Positions 7,897 to 16,952 are shown, numbered from the stretch's first letter. The stretch is 64,000 bases of DNA from JAURFX01 sp038125265 (GCA_038125265.1 JAYPDM010000005.1:1-64000); one strand, 5' to 3'. The notes: generated by a model from the sequence alone, not told the origin. Numbers and translations are program-made.

Positions 7897-8405
7897 GAAG
7901 TCTAATTAAATCTTACATAAAAGCAGTCAGTTTACTCTCAAGAATTTGCGGAGTTTTTTCAACGACGCTCATCTTATTAGCTTCTGTCGTTGTATGCCAA
8001 ATGGTCGTGATGCGTTATGGTCTAGGTGAGTCTACAGTATGGCAAAGTGAATTTATCAAATATGCCATTATCGCGGCAACTCTTTTAGGAAGTCCATATG
8101 TTCTATTGCTTAGAGGTCATGTCAGCGTTGACATCATCTACAATTATATCAGCCCAGCACATGCCAAATATGCATCCATCATTAGCTCAATTATTGGTTT
8201 GCTTTGTTGCGCTTTAATTGCTTGGGCCGGTTGGCTGTATTTTTATGAGGCTTGGCATGAACAGTGGGTAACGCCCACGGTTTGGGGCCCTCCCTTATGG
8301 ATCCCTCTTCTTCCCTTACCCGTTGGTTTATTTATTCTGACATTGCAATATCTTGCAAATATATTTATAGATCATGTGATTGATCCTGAGGAACTATCGA
8401 CATGA
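7893..8405 (+). CDS. TRAP transporter small permease (DctQ family)
   Basis: A 170-residue membrane protein with four hydrophobic segments, the normal form of the small TRAP subunit. The motif VVVCQMVVMRYGLGESTVWQ near residues 30-50 and LRGHVSVDIIYNYI near 70-83 are characteristic. It starts in the last codon of the binding-protein gene (ATGA overlap) and its own end overlaps dctM by 4 bases, so the three genes are translationally coupled. It joins with DctM in the inner membrane to drive sodium-dependent uptake. Confidence 0.92.
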   Translation: MRSLIKSYIKAVSLLSRICGVFSTTLILLASVVVCQMVVMRYGLGESTVWQSEFIKYAIIAATLLGSPYVLLLRGHVSVDIIYNYISPAHAKYASIISSIIGLLCCALIAWAGWLYFYEAWHEQWVTPTVWGPPLWIPLLPLPVGLFILTLQYLANIFIDHVIDPEELST

Positions 8406-9706
8406 CGCCACTTGAGTTAGGACTAATAATCAGCTTGATCACCATTTTGGTACTTGCATTAGGTGTGCCTGTGGCTTTTGGTCTTACTTTTATATCTCTT
8501 ATCTTTATCTTTATTTTTGAGGGTGTTTTTGGTCTTCAATTTGTGGGTGAGCTTTTCTTTTCTGGACTGGATGACTTTACATTGATCTCGATCCCCATGT
8601 TTATTGCTATGGGTGCTGCTGTAGCATCCTCACCTGCAGGTGCTGACCTTTATGGCTCGTTTGAGCGCGTCTTTAGAAAAGTACCAGGTGGCCTAGCAAT
8701 ATCAAATATTGGTGCCTGTTCGATTTTTTCTGCGTTAAGCGGTTCCTCTCCAGCAACCTGTGCTGCGATTGGAAAAATGGGAATTCCAGAAATGCAGAAA
8801 CGCGGGTACCCGGATAGCCTTGCCACAGGAGCCATTGCCGCAGGGGGAACCTTGGGAATCTTAATTCCACCGAGTGTCACGATGATTGTATATGGCATCG
8901 CTACAGGAACATCGATAGGACGTTTATTTTTAGCAGGTATTGGGCCAGGTATTTTAATTACATTAATGTTTTGTATTTGGGCAGTTATATACACCAAAAT
9001 TTACGGTCAAAATATCTCAGCTCCTCCACCCAAACTCAGTTTGAGTGAGTACTTTGTCATCTTGCCTAGAGTCCTTCCATTCATTTTACTGATCGTAATG
9101 ATTTTGTATGTACTTTATGGTGGCATAGCAACGCCTTCTGAGGCTGCAGGTGTAGGCGCAGTCATATGTTTCCTACTCATCGCAACGGTTTACAAGATTT
9201 GGCAACCTAAAAGGCTCTGGGAAATACTAAGAGATTGCACCAAGGAAAGCGTCATGATCATGATGATCATTGCAGCTGCTGCACTCTTTAGCTATATGCT
9301 CTCCGCGCTATTTGTTACGCAATCCATGGCTGAATACATTGCTGATCTTGATATGAATAGATGGATTCTCTTATTCATTGTAAATATCTTTCTTCTAGTT
9401 GCTGGATTTTTCTTGCCACCAGTTGCAGTTATTGTGATGACAGCTCCGGTTTTAATTCCAATCATAACAAGCGCAGGATTCGACCCTTACTGGTTTGCAG
9501 TTATTCTTACAATTAATATGGAGATTGGCTTAATAACGCCACCGGTAGGACTTAACCTCTATGTGATAAATGGGATTGCTCCAAACGTAAAATTAAATGA
9601 AATATTACGAGGTGCACTCCCTTTTGCACTCATTATGGTCTTGGCAATCATAATCATTAGTATTTTTCCTGAAATCGCAACCTGGATACCAGATCAGTTC
9701 GGATAG
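8402..9706 (+). CDS. TRAP transporter large permease (DctM family)
   Basis: The 434-residue transport channel of the TRAP system, with about twelve hydrophobic segments. Characteristic are IPMFIAMGAAVASS near residue 55, SALSGSSPATCAAIGKMGIPEM near 110-131, GGTLGILIPPSVTMIVYG near 143-160 and the C-terminal NMEIGLITPPVGLNLYVI near 375-392; the two PP-containing loops belong to the repeat halves of the fold. Length is normal. The gene ends 14 bases before the CCA end of the convergent tRNA-Gly. No enzyme gene is linked that would hint at the substrate. Confidence 0.93.
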   Translation: MTPLELGLIISLITILVLALGVPVAFGLTFISLIFIFIFEGVFGLQFVGELFFSGLDDFTLISIPMFIAMGAAVASSPAGADLYGSFERVFRKVPGGLAISNIGACSIFSALSGSSPATCAAIGKMGIPEMQKRGYPDSLATGAIAAGGTLGILIPPSVTMIVYGIATGTSIGRLFLAGIGPGILITLMFCIWAVIYTKIYGQNISAPPPKLSLSEYFVILPRVLPFILLIVMILYVLYGGIATPSEAAGVGAVICFLLIATVYKIWQPKRLWEILRDCTKESVMIMMIIAAAALFSYMLSALFVTQSMAEYIADLDMNRWILLFIVNIFLLVAGFFLPPVAVIVMTAPVLIPIITSAGFDPYWFAVILTINMEIGLITPPVGLNLYVINGIAPNVKLNEILRGALPFALIMVLAIIIISIFPEIATWIPDQFG

Positions 9707-9720
9707 TTACAAAGGAGATG

Positions 9721-9796
9721 TGGAGCGGGAAACGAGGCTCGAACTCGCGACCTCAACCTTGGCAAGGTTGCGCTCTACCAACTGAGCTATTCCCGC
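9721..9796 (-). tRNA. tRNA-Gly (GCC)
   Basis: A 76-base tRNA on the minus strand. Acceptor GCGGGAA pairs with TTCCCGC and CCA is encoded. The D-arm is AGCTCAGTTGGTAGAGC, the anticodon loop CTTGCCAAG gives GCC, and the T-loop is GAGTTCGAGCCTC. It follows pgsA on the same strand exactly as glyW does in E. coli. Confidence 0.97.
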
Positions 9797-9860
9797 AACA
9801 AATTCAGAAAAGATATTATCACCTATCGGCATTGATATAAAAAGAGTTTATTAGCTCAAA

Positions 9861-10418
9861 TTAATGCTCTTTTAGAGAGGGCCATGCCGCTGCTAAATAG
9901 TTAATCATAGACCAGATCGTTAAAAAAGCTGAGAATACGACCAGTATCATTCCAATATGGTAAACATCGGTATTATTGACTGGCGTATTAATAAGCATTA
10001 ATGAAATTCCAGTCATTTGAAAGGCTGTTTTCATTTTGCCTAAAGCAGAGACCTTTACCTTACCTGATTGGCCAATTGTAGACATCCACTCCCGTAGGCC
10101 TGAAATAATAATTTCCCGACAAATAATAATAATCACTGAAAGTATAAAAAATAAATTTTGATCTTGGATTACCAGAAGGATGAGCACTGTCGCAACAAGA
10201 AGTTTATCTGCTACCGGGTCTAAGAATGAACCAAACCTCGTTACCATACCGAGGTTCCTAGCCAGATATCCATCAAGCCAGTCTGAGAATGAAGCCAAGA
10301 AAAATAAACCAAAAAGGATGTAATTCTTAAGTTCGTATTGTAGGAAAAACATTAGAACAAAGAGAGGAATGACAACTATTCTAAAAATGGTAAGTATTGT
10401 TGGGATATTTATTTTCAT
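9861..10418 (-). CDS. pgsA: CDP-diacylglycerol-glycerol-3-phosphate phosphatidyltransferase
   Basis: Makes phosphatidylglycerophosphate, the precursor of phosphatidylglycerol and cardiolipin, at the inner membrane. The 185 residues match the family's usual length and contain the CDP-alcohol phosphotransferase motif as SDWLDGYLAR and FGSFLDPVADK (about residues 43-71), with all four conserved aspartates. Several hydrophobic helices follow. It starts 3 bases after the uvrC stop, so the two are co-transcribed; this uvrC-pgsA pair followed by tRNA-Gly is an old gammaproteobacterial arrangement. Confidence 0.95.
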   Translation of the reverse strand: MKINIPTILTIFRIVVIPLFVLMFFLQYELKNYILFGLFFLASFSDWLDGYLARNLGMVTRFGSFLDPVADKLLVATVLILLVIQDQNLFFILSVIIIICREIIISGLREWMSTIGQSGKVKVSALGKMKTAFQMTGISLMLINTPVNNTDVYHIGMILVVFSAFLTIWSMINYLAAAWPSLKEH

Positions 10419-10421
10419 AGC

Positions 10422-12227
10422 CTAATGAAGATATTGATAAATTTCTTTTGCTAACCCTTTACTAATTTCTTTAACCTTTTCGATCTCTTCAACCGATGCA
10501 TCGGTCAACGCATTTATGTTACCAAAATGTTGAATCAAATTCTTTCTTCGTTTTGGTCCAATTCCAGGAATATCATCAAGGATAGTTTTAATACTATTTG
10601 AGGTTCGTTTTTTTCTTTGTGCGGTAATTGCAAAACGATGGGCCTCATCTCTGATTTGCTGTAAAAGCCTCCCAGCCTCTGGAACAAAGTCTATGCTTAT
10701 GACCTTGCCGCCACTGTGAACTTGCTCTTGACCAAGTTTCCTTTGTCTCCCCTTTGAAATTGAAATGATTTTAAAGGGTAATGCCAGCTGTTTTGAAATA
10801 TCAATGATGGCATTGAGCTGTCCCTTCCCCCCATCTATTACGACCAAATCTGGCAGTCTCTTGTTTTCATTTAACAGGCGTACGTATCGTCTGCTAAAAG
10901 CCTGTCTTAAGGCATCATAATCATCACTGGGCTTAATGTTGGCTATATTAAATTTACGATACTCTTTTTTATTTGCACCGCCCTCATCAAAAACTACGCA
11001 CGATGCCACCGCATCTGATCCACTAAGATGGCTAATATCAAAACACTCGATGCGATTAATATCACCCTTGATATCAAGCATCTTACGAAGCGCCTTGAAT
11101 TGCTTATCTAGCTCTTTCGATTTTTGATTTTTCAGGAGTAGAGTCTGCTTTGCATTATCACAGGCAAGCTGAACCCATTTTTTAGGCTCACCCCTGAGCG
11201 GTCTAATAATTTTAATTTTACTGTTCGTCTTTGCATTGATCAGTTCTTCCATCTGATTCTTGGATGCAATCGACTCACTCACATAAATATTGCTCACCTT
11301 CCCTAAATTCAGCTCAAAATAATGTTTCATGATGTAAGCCTCTATAATATCGCTTCGAGGGAGACCGGCTTGGCTCTCGAGGGTTACCTGTTTACTCCCA
11401 AGCAACCTTCCATTTCTAAAATACATAACACTCAGACAGATTGAAATTTCAGATTCAGCGATCCCAATTACATCAAAATCACCCCTCTGAACTGATACGA
11501 TTTGCCTTTTAAGGATCTCATTTAAGTCTAAGACTTGGTCTCTTAAAATTGCCGCTCGTTCATAATTTTGCTGCCTTGAAGCATCATTCATTTTTTCTGA
11601 TATTTCATGAATGACTTCGCTGGCCTTCCCCTGTAGGAACTTGATACCCTTTTGAATGTCCTCTTCATACTCTGACGGTGAAACCTTGCCTACACATGGC
11701 GCACTGCATCTATCAATTTGATATTGCATGCATGGACGGGTTCTATTATTAAAGGTGCTTTGATCGCAATTTCTTATGCGAAAGGTCTTCTGAATAATTG
11801 AAAGGCTATTGCGCGCAGCGTAGGGATTTGGAAAGGGTCCAAAATACTGATTTTTATCATTTTTAGAACCACGATGAAAATAGATGCCAGGGAATGGATC
11901 TTTCGTGGTTATCGCAATGTATGGGAAACTTTTGTCGTCTTTAAAAATGACATTGTACTTAGGTCTGTGCTGCTTAATTAAGTTATGCTCTAAAATTAGC
12001 GCTTCCAGCTCGGTATTGGTTCTCATAATATCGATGCCACTAATTTGCGAGACTAATTTAGAAATTTTTCGTGTTTTGGGGCTATTAGAAAAATAAGAGG
12101 CAACCCTACTCTTTAAATTTTTAGACTTTCCGATATAAATAATATCTTTTGAAGCGCTGAGCATCAGGTAGACACCAGGTTTTGACTCAAGGTTTCTACA
12201 AAACGCCTTGGCATCAAATAAGGTCAT
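10422..12227 (-). CDS. uvrC: Excinuclease ABC subunit C
   Basis: Cuts damaged DNA on both sides of the lesion in nucleotide excision repair together with UvrA and UvrB. The protein has 601 residues. Domains in order: GIY-YIG nuclease (PGVYLM, DIIYIGKSKNLKSRV, residues 17-45), a cysteine cluster (CDQSTFNNRTRPCMQYQIDRC, about 150-175), the UVR motif that contacts UvrB (about 200-235), the RNase H-like 3'... 5' nuclease half (FDISHLSGSDAVAS near 395, VIDGGKGQLNAI near 465) and helix-hairpin-helix pairs at the end (IPGIGPKRRKNLIQHFG). A GTG at 12236 would add three residues; the ATG at 12227 forms an ATGA overlap with the preceding glycosylase stop and is preferred. Confidence 0.95.
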   Translation of the reverse strand: MTLFDAKAFCRNLESKPGVYLMLSASKDIIYIGKSKNLKSRVASYFSNSPKTRKISKLVSQISGIDIMRTNTELEALILEHNLIKQHRPKYNVIFKDDKSFPYIAITTKDPFPGIYFHRGSKNDKNQYFGPFPNPYAARNSLSIIQKTFRIRNCDQSTFNNRTRPCMQYQIDRCSAPCVGKVSPSEYEEDIQKGIKFLQGKASEVIHEISEKMNDASRQQNYERAAILRDQVLDLNEILKRQIVSVQRGDFDVIGIAESEISICLSVMYFRNGRLLGSKQVTLESQAGLPRSDIIEAYIMKHYFELNLGKVSNIYVSESIASKNQMEELINAKTNSKIKIIRPLRGEPKKWVQLACDNAKQTLLLKNQKSKELDKQFKALRKMLDIKGDINRIECFDISHLSGSDAVASCVVFDEGGANKKEYRKFNIANIKPSDDYDALRQAFSRRYVRLLNENKRLPDLVVIDGGKGQLNAIIDISKQLALPFKIISISKGRQRKLGQEQVHSGGKVISIDFVPEAGRLLQQIRDEAHRFAITAQRKKRTSNSIKTILDDIPGIGPKRRKNLIQHFGNINALTDASVEEIEKVKEISKGLAKEIYQYLH

Positions 12228-12862
12228 CTTACACACTTCATCGCAAGCTCAAATACTGATTCAAACATGGTGGCCGTTAATCGTTTCGTTTGCGTGTTAT
12301 AGCGACTGCAGTGATAGGAGTCGATGAGTGTAATTTTTGATGAAATTTGGTGCATGGCAAGATGAGCAAACTTATACTCGCTTAGCTTAATTTGGTTTGC
12401 TCTTAAAACAGCATCATGAGCAATTTTACCTAACGCAATGATCACTATTTTTTTCTTCTTCAGTTGATTAATTTCTTGATAAAGGTATTTATTACAGTTT
12501 TTAATCTCATCTGTATTTGGTTTATTTTGTGGTGGCAAACACTTCACGGCATTGGTAATTCTGCACCCTTTAAGGCTTAAGCCATCACTGTTTTGTATCG
12601 AGGTAGGCTTATTTGCGAGTCCGAATTTATAAAGGGTCTCGTACAGTAAGATGCCTGCAAAGTCTCCGGTAAAGGGTCTTCCGGTTGCATTGGCACCATG
12701 CAAGCCTGGCGCTAGACCAACAATTAAAATATTGGGCTGTTCATCGCCAAAGCTCGGCACTGGCTTATTCCAGTATTCACTGTATTTTTTTGAGAGATTC
12801 GCTAAATTTTTATATAACCTAGGACAATCTTTACAATCAAGATTGAATGTCGCTGAGCCCAT
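12224..12862 (-). CDS. Uracil-DNA glycosylase, family 5 (UdgB type)
   Basis: Removes uracil, and in this family also other deaminated bases, from DNA. Of the 212 residues, the sequence GLAPGLHGANATGRPFTGD near 48-66 is the family 5 form of the active-site motif, lacking the Asp or Glu of families 1-4. The closing motif is SYHCSRYNTQTKRLT near 185-199. Four cysteines (DCKDC near 9-13, KCLPP near 106, KNC near 121) fit the [4Fe-4S] cluster of families 4 and 5. The gene begins inside the end of the DAHP synthase gene (26-base overlap) and its stop overlaps the uvrC start, placing two DNA repair genes in tight translational coupling. HCS in place of the more usual HPS/HVS in the last motif is minor variation. 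Confidence 0.85.
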   Translation of the reverse strand: MGSATFNLDCKDCPRLYKNLANLSKKYSEYWNKPVPSFGDEQPNILIVGLAPGLHGANATGRPFTGDFAGILLYETLYKFGLANKPTSIQNSDGLSLKGCRITNAVKCLPPQNKPNTDEIKNCNKYLYQEINQLKKKKIVIIALGKIAHDAVLRANQIKLSEYKFAHLAMHQISSKITLIDSYHCSRYNTQTKRLTATMFESVFELAMKCVR

Positions 12863-14198
12863 GATTCAAATTAAAGTTGTTTGAAATCATCATAGCAATT
12901 TCAATGGACTGTTCATAATTTAATCTTGGATCTACCTGGGTTTTGTAAGCTTTGCTGAGGTCTGCCTCAGATATACCGGAAGCTCCACCAATACATTCTG
13001 TTACGTTATCGCCGGAAAGCTCAAGATGAACACCGCCTAAGTGACTGCCTAGGTCTTGATGTATTTGAAGGCTTAATTGAATCTCTTTTGAAATTTTGTC
13101 AAAGCTTCTTGTTTTGTAGCCGTTTGAGCTGGTCTCGGTGTTGCCATGCATGGGATCACTGATCCAAGTAACATTAGCCCCTAAATCTTTAACTGTCTGG
13201 ATAAGTGCTGGCAATCCTGTCTCAACTTGATCCGCACCAAAGCGTGCAATAAAAACTAGCCTACCGGATTGATTATCTGGATTAAGCGTCTCAATAAGTC
13301 CTTTGAGCTTATCTGGATCAGTAGAGGTTCCTACTTTCACACCAACAGGATTCCTAATACCTCTGAAGTACTCAATGTGCGCCTCATCAAGATTAGTCGT
13401 TCTAAATCCAATCCATGGAAAATGTGTTGATAAGTTATACCAGTAATTACGATGCTTCAAAAATCTAGTCTGAGCCGCCTCATAGGGCAAGTGCAATCCT
13501 TCGTGAGATGAAAAGAAACTCACCCGATGCATACTTCTTGCCTCTTGTGTGATTGTCTCAAAAAATTGAAGTGAGTTTTGCGCTGTTGCAAGAATTCGCT
13601 CATATTCACGACTCATGGGCGAGCCTTTTACAAAATCAATATTCCAATTCTCCGGATGATGTAAATCCGCAAAACCTCCTTCGGTTAAAGCTCTTACAAA
13701 GTTCATCACAAGGGCAGCCTTCTCGTAGCCTCTTAACATTAAAACGGGATTTGGCTCTCTTGCTTTTTCTGTAAATTCTATACCATTGATAATATCGCCA
13801 CGGTAGCTTGGTAATGTCACTCCATCACGAGTTTCAGTATCTGCACTCCTTGGTTTCGCGTATTGACCGGCCATTCGTCCTATACGAACAATGGGTTTTT
13901 TTAGCCCCACGGATAAAACCAGAGACATCTGTAACAGAACTTTTAGTTTATTTACAATGAAATCAGATGTGCATTCACTAAAGCTCTCGGCACAATCTCC
14001 ACCCTGAAGAACAAATACTTCACCTTTTTCTGCAAGCGCAAATTTATCTCTTAGCTTTTCAATTTCCCAAGAGGTGACTAATGGAGGCATAGTCGCTAAT
14101 TCGTTGATGGTATCCTCTAATAGTTTGGCATCGGCGTAGACAGGCATCTGAATACCCTTTTTTTCTTTCCAGCTATTTTGATTCCAGTTTTTACCCAT
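12837..14198 (-). CDS. 3-deoxy-7-phosphoheptulonate synthase, class II
   Basis: Joins phosphoenolpyruvate and erythrose 4-phosphate in the first step of the shikimate pathway. It is the plant/actinobacterial class II type, about 450 residues, rather than the 350-residue AroF/G/H type. Class II blocks are VFVLQGGDCAESFSEC near residues 57-72 (metal-binding Cys), IVRIGRMAGQYAKPRS near 104-119, LPSYRGDIIN near 129, SSHEGLHLPYE near 231, WISDPMHGNT near 349 and the HLELSGDNVTEC block near 395. The start ATG overlaps the end of the citramalate synthase gene by 8 bases; both feed amino-acid synthesis. Feedback control cannot be judged from sequence. Confidence 0.93.
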   Translation of the reverse strand: MGKNWNQNSWKEKKGIQMPVYADAKLLEDTINELATMPPLVTSWEIEKLRDKFALAEKGEVFVLQGGDCAESFSECTSDFIVNKLKVLLQMSLVLSVGLKKPIVRIGRMAGQYAKPRSADTETRDGVTLPSYRGDIINGIEFTEKAREPNPVLMLRGYEKAALVMNFVRALTEGGFADLHHPENWNIDFVKGSPMSREYERILATAQNSLQFFETITQEARSMHRVSFFSSHEGLHLPYEAAQTRFLKHRNYWYNLSTHFPWIGFRTTNLDEAHIEYFRGIRNPVGVKVGTSTDPDKLKGLIETLNPDNQSGRLVFIARFGADQVETGLPALIQTVKDLGANVTWISDPMHGNTETSSNGYKTRSFDKISKEIQLSLQIHQDLGSHLGGVHLELSGDNVTECIGGASGISEADLSKAYKTQVDPRLNYEQSIEIAMMISNNFNLNHGLSDIQS

Positions 14199-15729
14199 GA
14201 TTTATATGCTCACTCGTAATGATATTTAACATCTTTTCAACTGCAATCATTGCCGCTGATAACTGATCAGTATCAACACCAATGGTTACAAAAGTTCTTC
14301 CAATGCTTGTATCTTCCCACTTAACTAATGTTTCCACGAGCGCCTCCGTCTTACCGCCTGGAGGAATTCTAACTTTAAAATCAATCAGTTCTGGAAGAGT
14401 AATACCTTTTTTGTCAGTTAGTATTTTAATCGCATTCATAAGCGCATCAAAGCCACCATCGCCACTCGCTGAGGCCTGATCATCTGCCCCAAAAATATTT
14501 AATGATACGGTCGCATTGGGTTTACCCTTAGATTGAATCGAAACTTGAAAATCATTTAACTTAATTGATTCCTCTTTAGGTCTCTTAAGGATATCGGATA
14601 AAATCATCAGAAGGTCTTCTGTAGCAATACTTTGTTTTTTATCCCCAAGCTCAACAATTCGCTCTAAAAGCTTTGATCGATTCTCGTCAGACAGGGAAAT
14701 TCCTAAAAGTTTTAAGTTATGGTCAACAGACGCTTTGCCTGCAAGCTTGCCAAGCGCATAAGACCTTACCCTACCAAATCTTTCAGGCATAAGATTTGCC
14801 TCATACAGCTTGCCTTTTGCATCCCCGTCAGCATGAATCCCTGCAGTTTGAGTAAATACATCGCCACCTACAAATGGCGTATTGGAAGCAATGGTTTTAC
14901 CACTAAATGTCTCAACTAGTTCAGAGATCGCACTTAACTTTGATTCGACAATATTATTCTTAAAAGCTGTTAAATCATTCATGCTTACAACAATTTCAGC
15001 GAGCGAGGTATTGCCTGCCCTTTCTCCCATACCATTTACGCTTACATGAATACCCTCTGCACCTGCTTCAATAGCTTTAAGTGCATTTGCTGTAGCAAGC
15101 CCATAATCATTGTGACCATGGAATTCAAAACTAATATCTTTGAACTTCTGAGCCATTAATTGAACTAGATCAAAAGTTAGATTGGGTGAGAGTATGCCAA
15201 GAGTATCCGCTAGATAAACTTTTTTTATTCCTAAGGAATGTAATGCAGAGACTAAATTAAAAACGTACTCCGAATCCTCCTGTATGCCACGTGACCAATC
15301 TTCTAGATAGACTCCCACATGAATATTATTTGTATGAGCATAATTTACAGTTTTAATGACTTGCTCAATATGCTCCTCCGGGCTAAGACCTAATTGTCTT
15401 TCGCAGTGCTTTCTTGATCCTTTCGTTAACAGGTTGAGCTTAATACAGCCAGCTTCTATCATCCAATCAACTGTTCGTTTACCATCACAAAACCCTAGGA
15501 CTTCTACTTTTTCTAATATATTTTCATTTTTTGCCCAATCACAAATTCTTTTGACAGCCTGCTGTTCGCCGGGAGAGACCCTTGCTGAGGCTACCTCAAC
15601 ACGATCCAAGCCTACTTCTTCAAGTAAAAACTTACACATATGATGCTTTTCAGATGGCGTATAGGCAATACCGGGCGTCTGCTCACCGTCTCTAAGCGTG
15701 GTATCCATGATTGTAATAATATTAGTCAT
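14191..15729 (-). CDS. cimA: Citramalate synthase, Leptospira type
   Basis: Condenses pyruvate with acetyl-CoA to (R)-citramalate, which gives 2-oxobutyrate for isoleucine without threonine deaminase. The 512 residues comprise an HMG-CoA-lyase-like TIM barrel (MDTTLRDGEQ near 8-17, EFHGHNDYG near 200), a linker (FTQTAGIHADGD, YALGKLAGKAS near 290-335) and a C-terminal LeuA-type allosteric domain (IPPGGKTEALVET near 459). I remember the Leptospira interrogans CimA as nearly the same across these blocks, including VEVASARVS, NLLTKGS and YLEDWS; ordinary LeuA lacks them. Allosteric control by isoleucine would be expected. A 2-isopropylmalate synthase role is the alternative. It heads a minus-strand run and overlaps the DAHP synthase gene. 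Confidence 0.8.
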   Translation of the reverse strand: MTNIITIMDTTLRDGEQTPGIAYTPSEKHHMCKFLLEEVGLDRVEVASARVSPGEQQAVKRICDWAKNENILEKVEVLGFCDGKRTVDWMIEAGCIKLNLLTKGSRKHCERQLGLSPEEHIEQVIKTVNYAHTNNIHVGVYLEDWSRGIQEDSEYVFNLVSALHSLGIKKVYLADTLGILSPNLTFDLVQLMAQKFKDISFEFHGHNDYGLATANALKAIEAGAEGIHVSVNGMGERAGNTSLAEIVVSMNDLTAFKNNIVESKLSAISELVETFSGKTIASNTPFVGGDVFTQTAGIHADGDAKGKLYEANLMPERFGRVRSYALGKLAGKASVDHNLKLLGISLSDENRSKLLERIVELGDKKQSIATEDLLMILSDILKRPKEESIKLNDFQVSIQSKGKPNATVSLNIFGADDQASASGDGGFDALMNAIKILTDKKGITLPELIDFKVRIPPGGKTEALVETLVKWEDTSIGRTFVTIGVDTDQLSAAMIAVEKMLNIITSEHINHG

Positions 15730-15787
15730 CTTTACTTCAATTCTGAATCGATAATTATAGGCGAAGTTAAAAAATATGAGTAACTTA

Positions 15788-16927
15788 TTATTTTTGAAAA
15801 ACTTTTAGGTAAAAGATTAATGACAAAAACCAAATCATTGAAATAAAAACAATGTAGGCATTCCAGTCATAGTTACTGTAGATAAAGCCTGGGAGAAATG
15901 CACCTATTGAGCCACCTAAATAATAAGAACTAATGTACATAGAATTTACCAATGAACGATCAGCATTTTCATTTTGAAAATTTAAAAATGCTGACAAGAC
16001 TGAATGCAACAAGAAAAAACCAAAACAAAGAATAAAAATAGCAATAAAGGAGGCTAAGTAGAGGTCTAACAAAGTTGAAATAGAGGCCAGAAGCAAAAGG
16101 ATTTGTGCTAACAATACTGCCCTCCCTTCACTGCCCATAAAGCGGGTAATTGACTCACACTTAAAGGCAATAAACGCGCCGACTAAATAACCAAGGTATA
16201 TAAATGAAATGGTAAATTCATTGAGTTCGCCTGTAATTTCAACAATTCTAAAGGGAATAAAATTAAGCAACGATGCAAATAAAAAGAAAACTAAAAAAAT
16301 ATAAATAAAGCTGTCAGCATTCGTTTTGCTCTTAATCACTGACCTCAAGTTAGCAACTTGAATTAGCTGAGATGATTTTCTTGATTGCTTGTTTATAGAA
16401 AGAAAATAGAGCCACTGAATTAAGAGCAGAAAAGATAATAAATAAAATGCAGTATTCCAACTAAAAAAATATGAGAATAAACCTGATAGCATTCGCCCAC
16501 TGAATCCACCTAAGATACTAAAACAAACGTAAAAGTTAATCGCTCTCTTAATGCTATCAAAAGGTGATGTTCTTCCTGCAAGAGTCATCAAGCAGGTGAA
16601 AAGACCTGGGAGCAGCAATCCCTGAATAAATCGTCCCAAAAGAACTGTTTGTATATTAGTTGCTAATGCAATTAATAAAGTAGCAAGAGCAAGAAAAAAT
16701 AAACATGCGGTCAAAAGCTGTTCAATTCTTATCCTATTTAAAAGCAATCCATAAAGCACCGGTAATAAACCCAGTGGAATCATAGTCACCGATGTGACCA
16801 AAGCAGCGCTCGTGATATCTAAGCTAAAATATGCTGCAATAACAGGCAGTATGGGTTGTGGCATGTAGAGAGCTGCAAAACAAAGCATAGTTGTATAAAG
16901 AACTATTGTGAAGCTTTGTTTTTTCAT
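15788..16927 (-). CDS. MFS transporter, drug/sugar efflux type
   Basis: A 379-residue major facilitator protein with about twelve hydrophobic segments, in the AraJ/YnfM-like style (motif YGLLLNRIRIEQLL after TM2, LGRFIQGLLLPGLFTCLMTLAG in TM4-5). The open frame extends to 16981, but the start at 16927 (MKKQSFTIV) leaves the normal N-terminus and keeps the inverted repeat in the divergent gap non-coding; AAGAAAA lies just upstream. Substrate unknown; efflux of a small metabolite is the best guess. It is divergent from the TctCBA operon, 64 bases apart, so it may be co-regulated with that system. Confidence 0.8.
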   Translation of the reverse strand: MKKQSFTIVLYTTMLCFAALYMPQPILPVIAAYFSLDITSAALVTSVTMIPLGLLPVLYGLLLNRIRIEQLLTACLFFLALATLLIALATNIQTVLLGRFIQGLLLPGLFTCLMTLAGRTSPFDSIKRAINFYVCFSILGGFSGRMLSGLFSYFFSWNTAFYLLSFLLLIQWLYFLSINKQSRKSSQLIQVANLRSVIKSKTNADSFIYIFLVFFLFASLLNFIPFRIVEITGELNEFTISFIYLGYLVGAFIAFKCESITRFMGSEGRAVLLAQILLLLASISTLLDLYLASFIAIFILCFGFFLLHSVLSAFLNFQNENADRSLVNSMYISSYYLGGSIGAFLPGFIYSNYDWNAYIVFISMIWFLSLIFYLKVFQK

Positions 16928-16952
16928 ATTTTTCTTAAATTTTATTTGTATA

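Noticed and set aside
8650..8997. Minus-strand 115-codon frame within dctM
   Set aside because: The TctM/DctM frame on the plus strand is complete and conserved; this is its mirror.
3701..9796. Genomic island with att duplication at the tRNA genes
   Set aside because: I looked for copies of the tRNA 3' ends at the cassette borders and for an integrase gene and saw neither, so only ordinary insertion is claimed.
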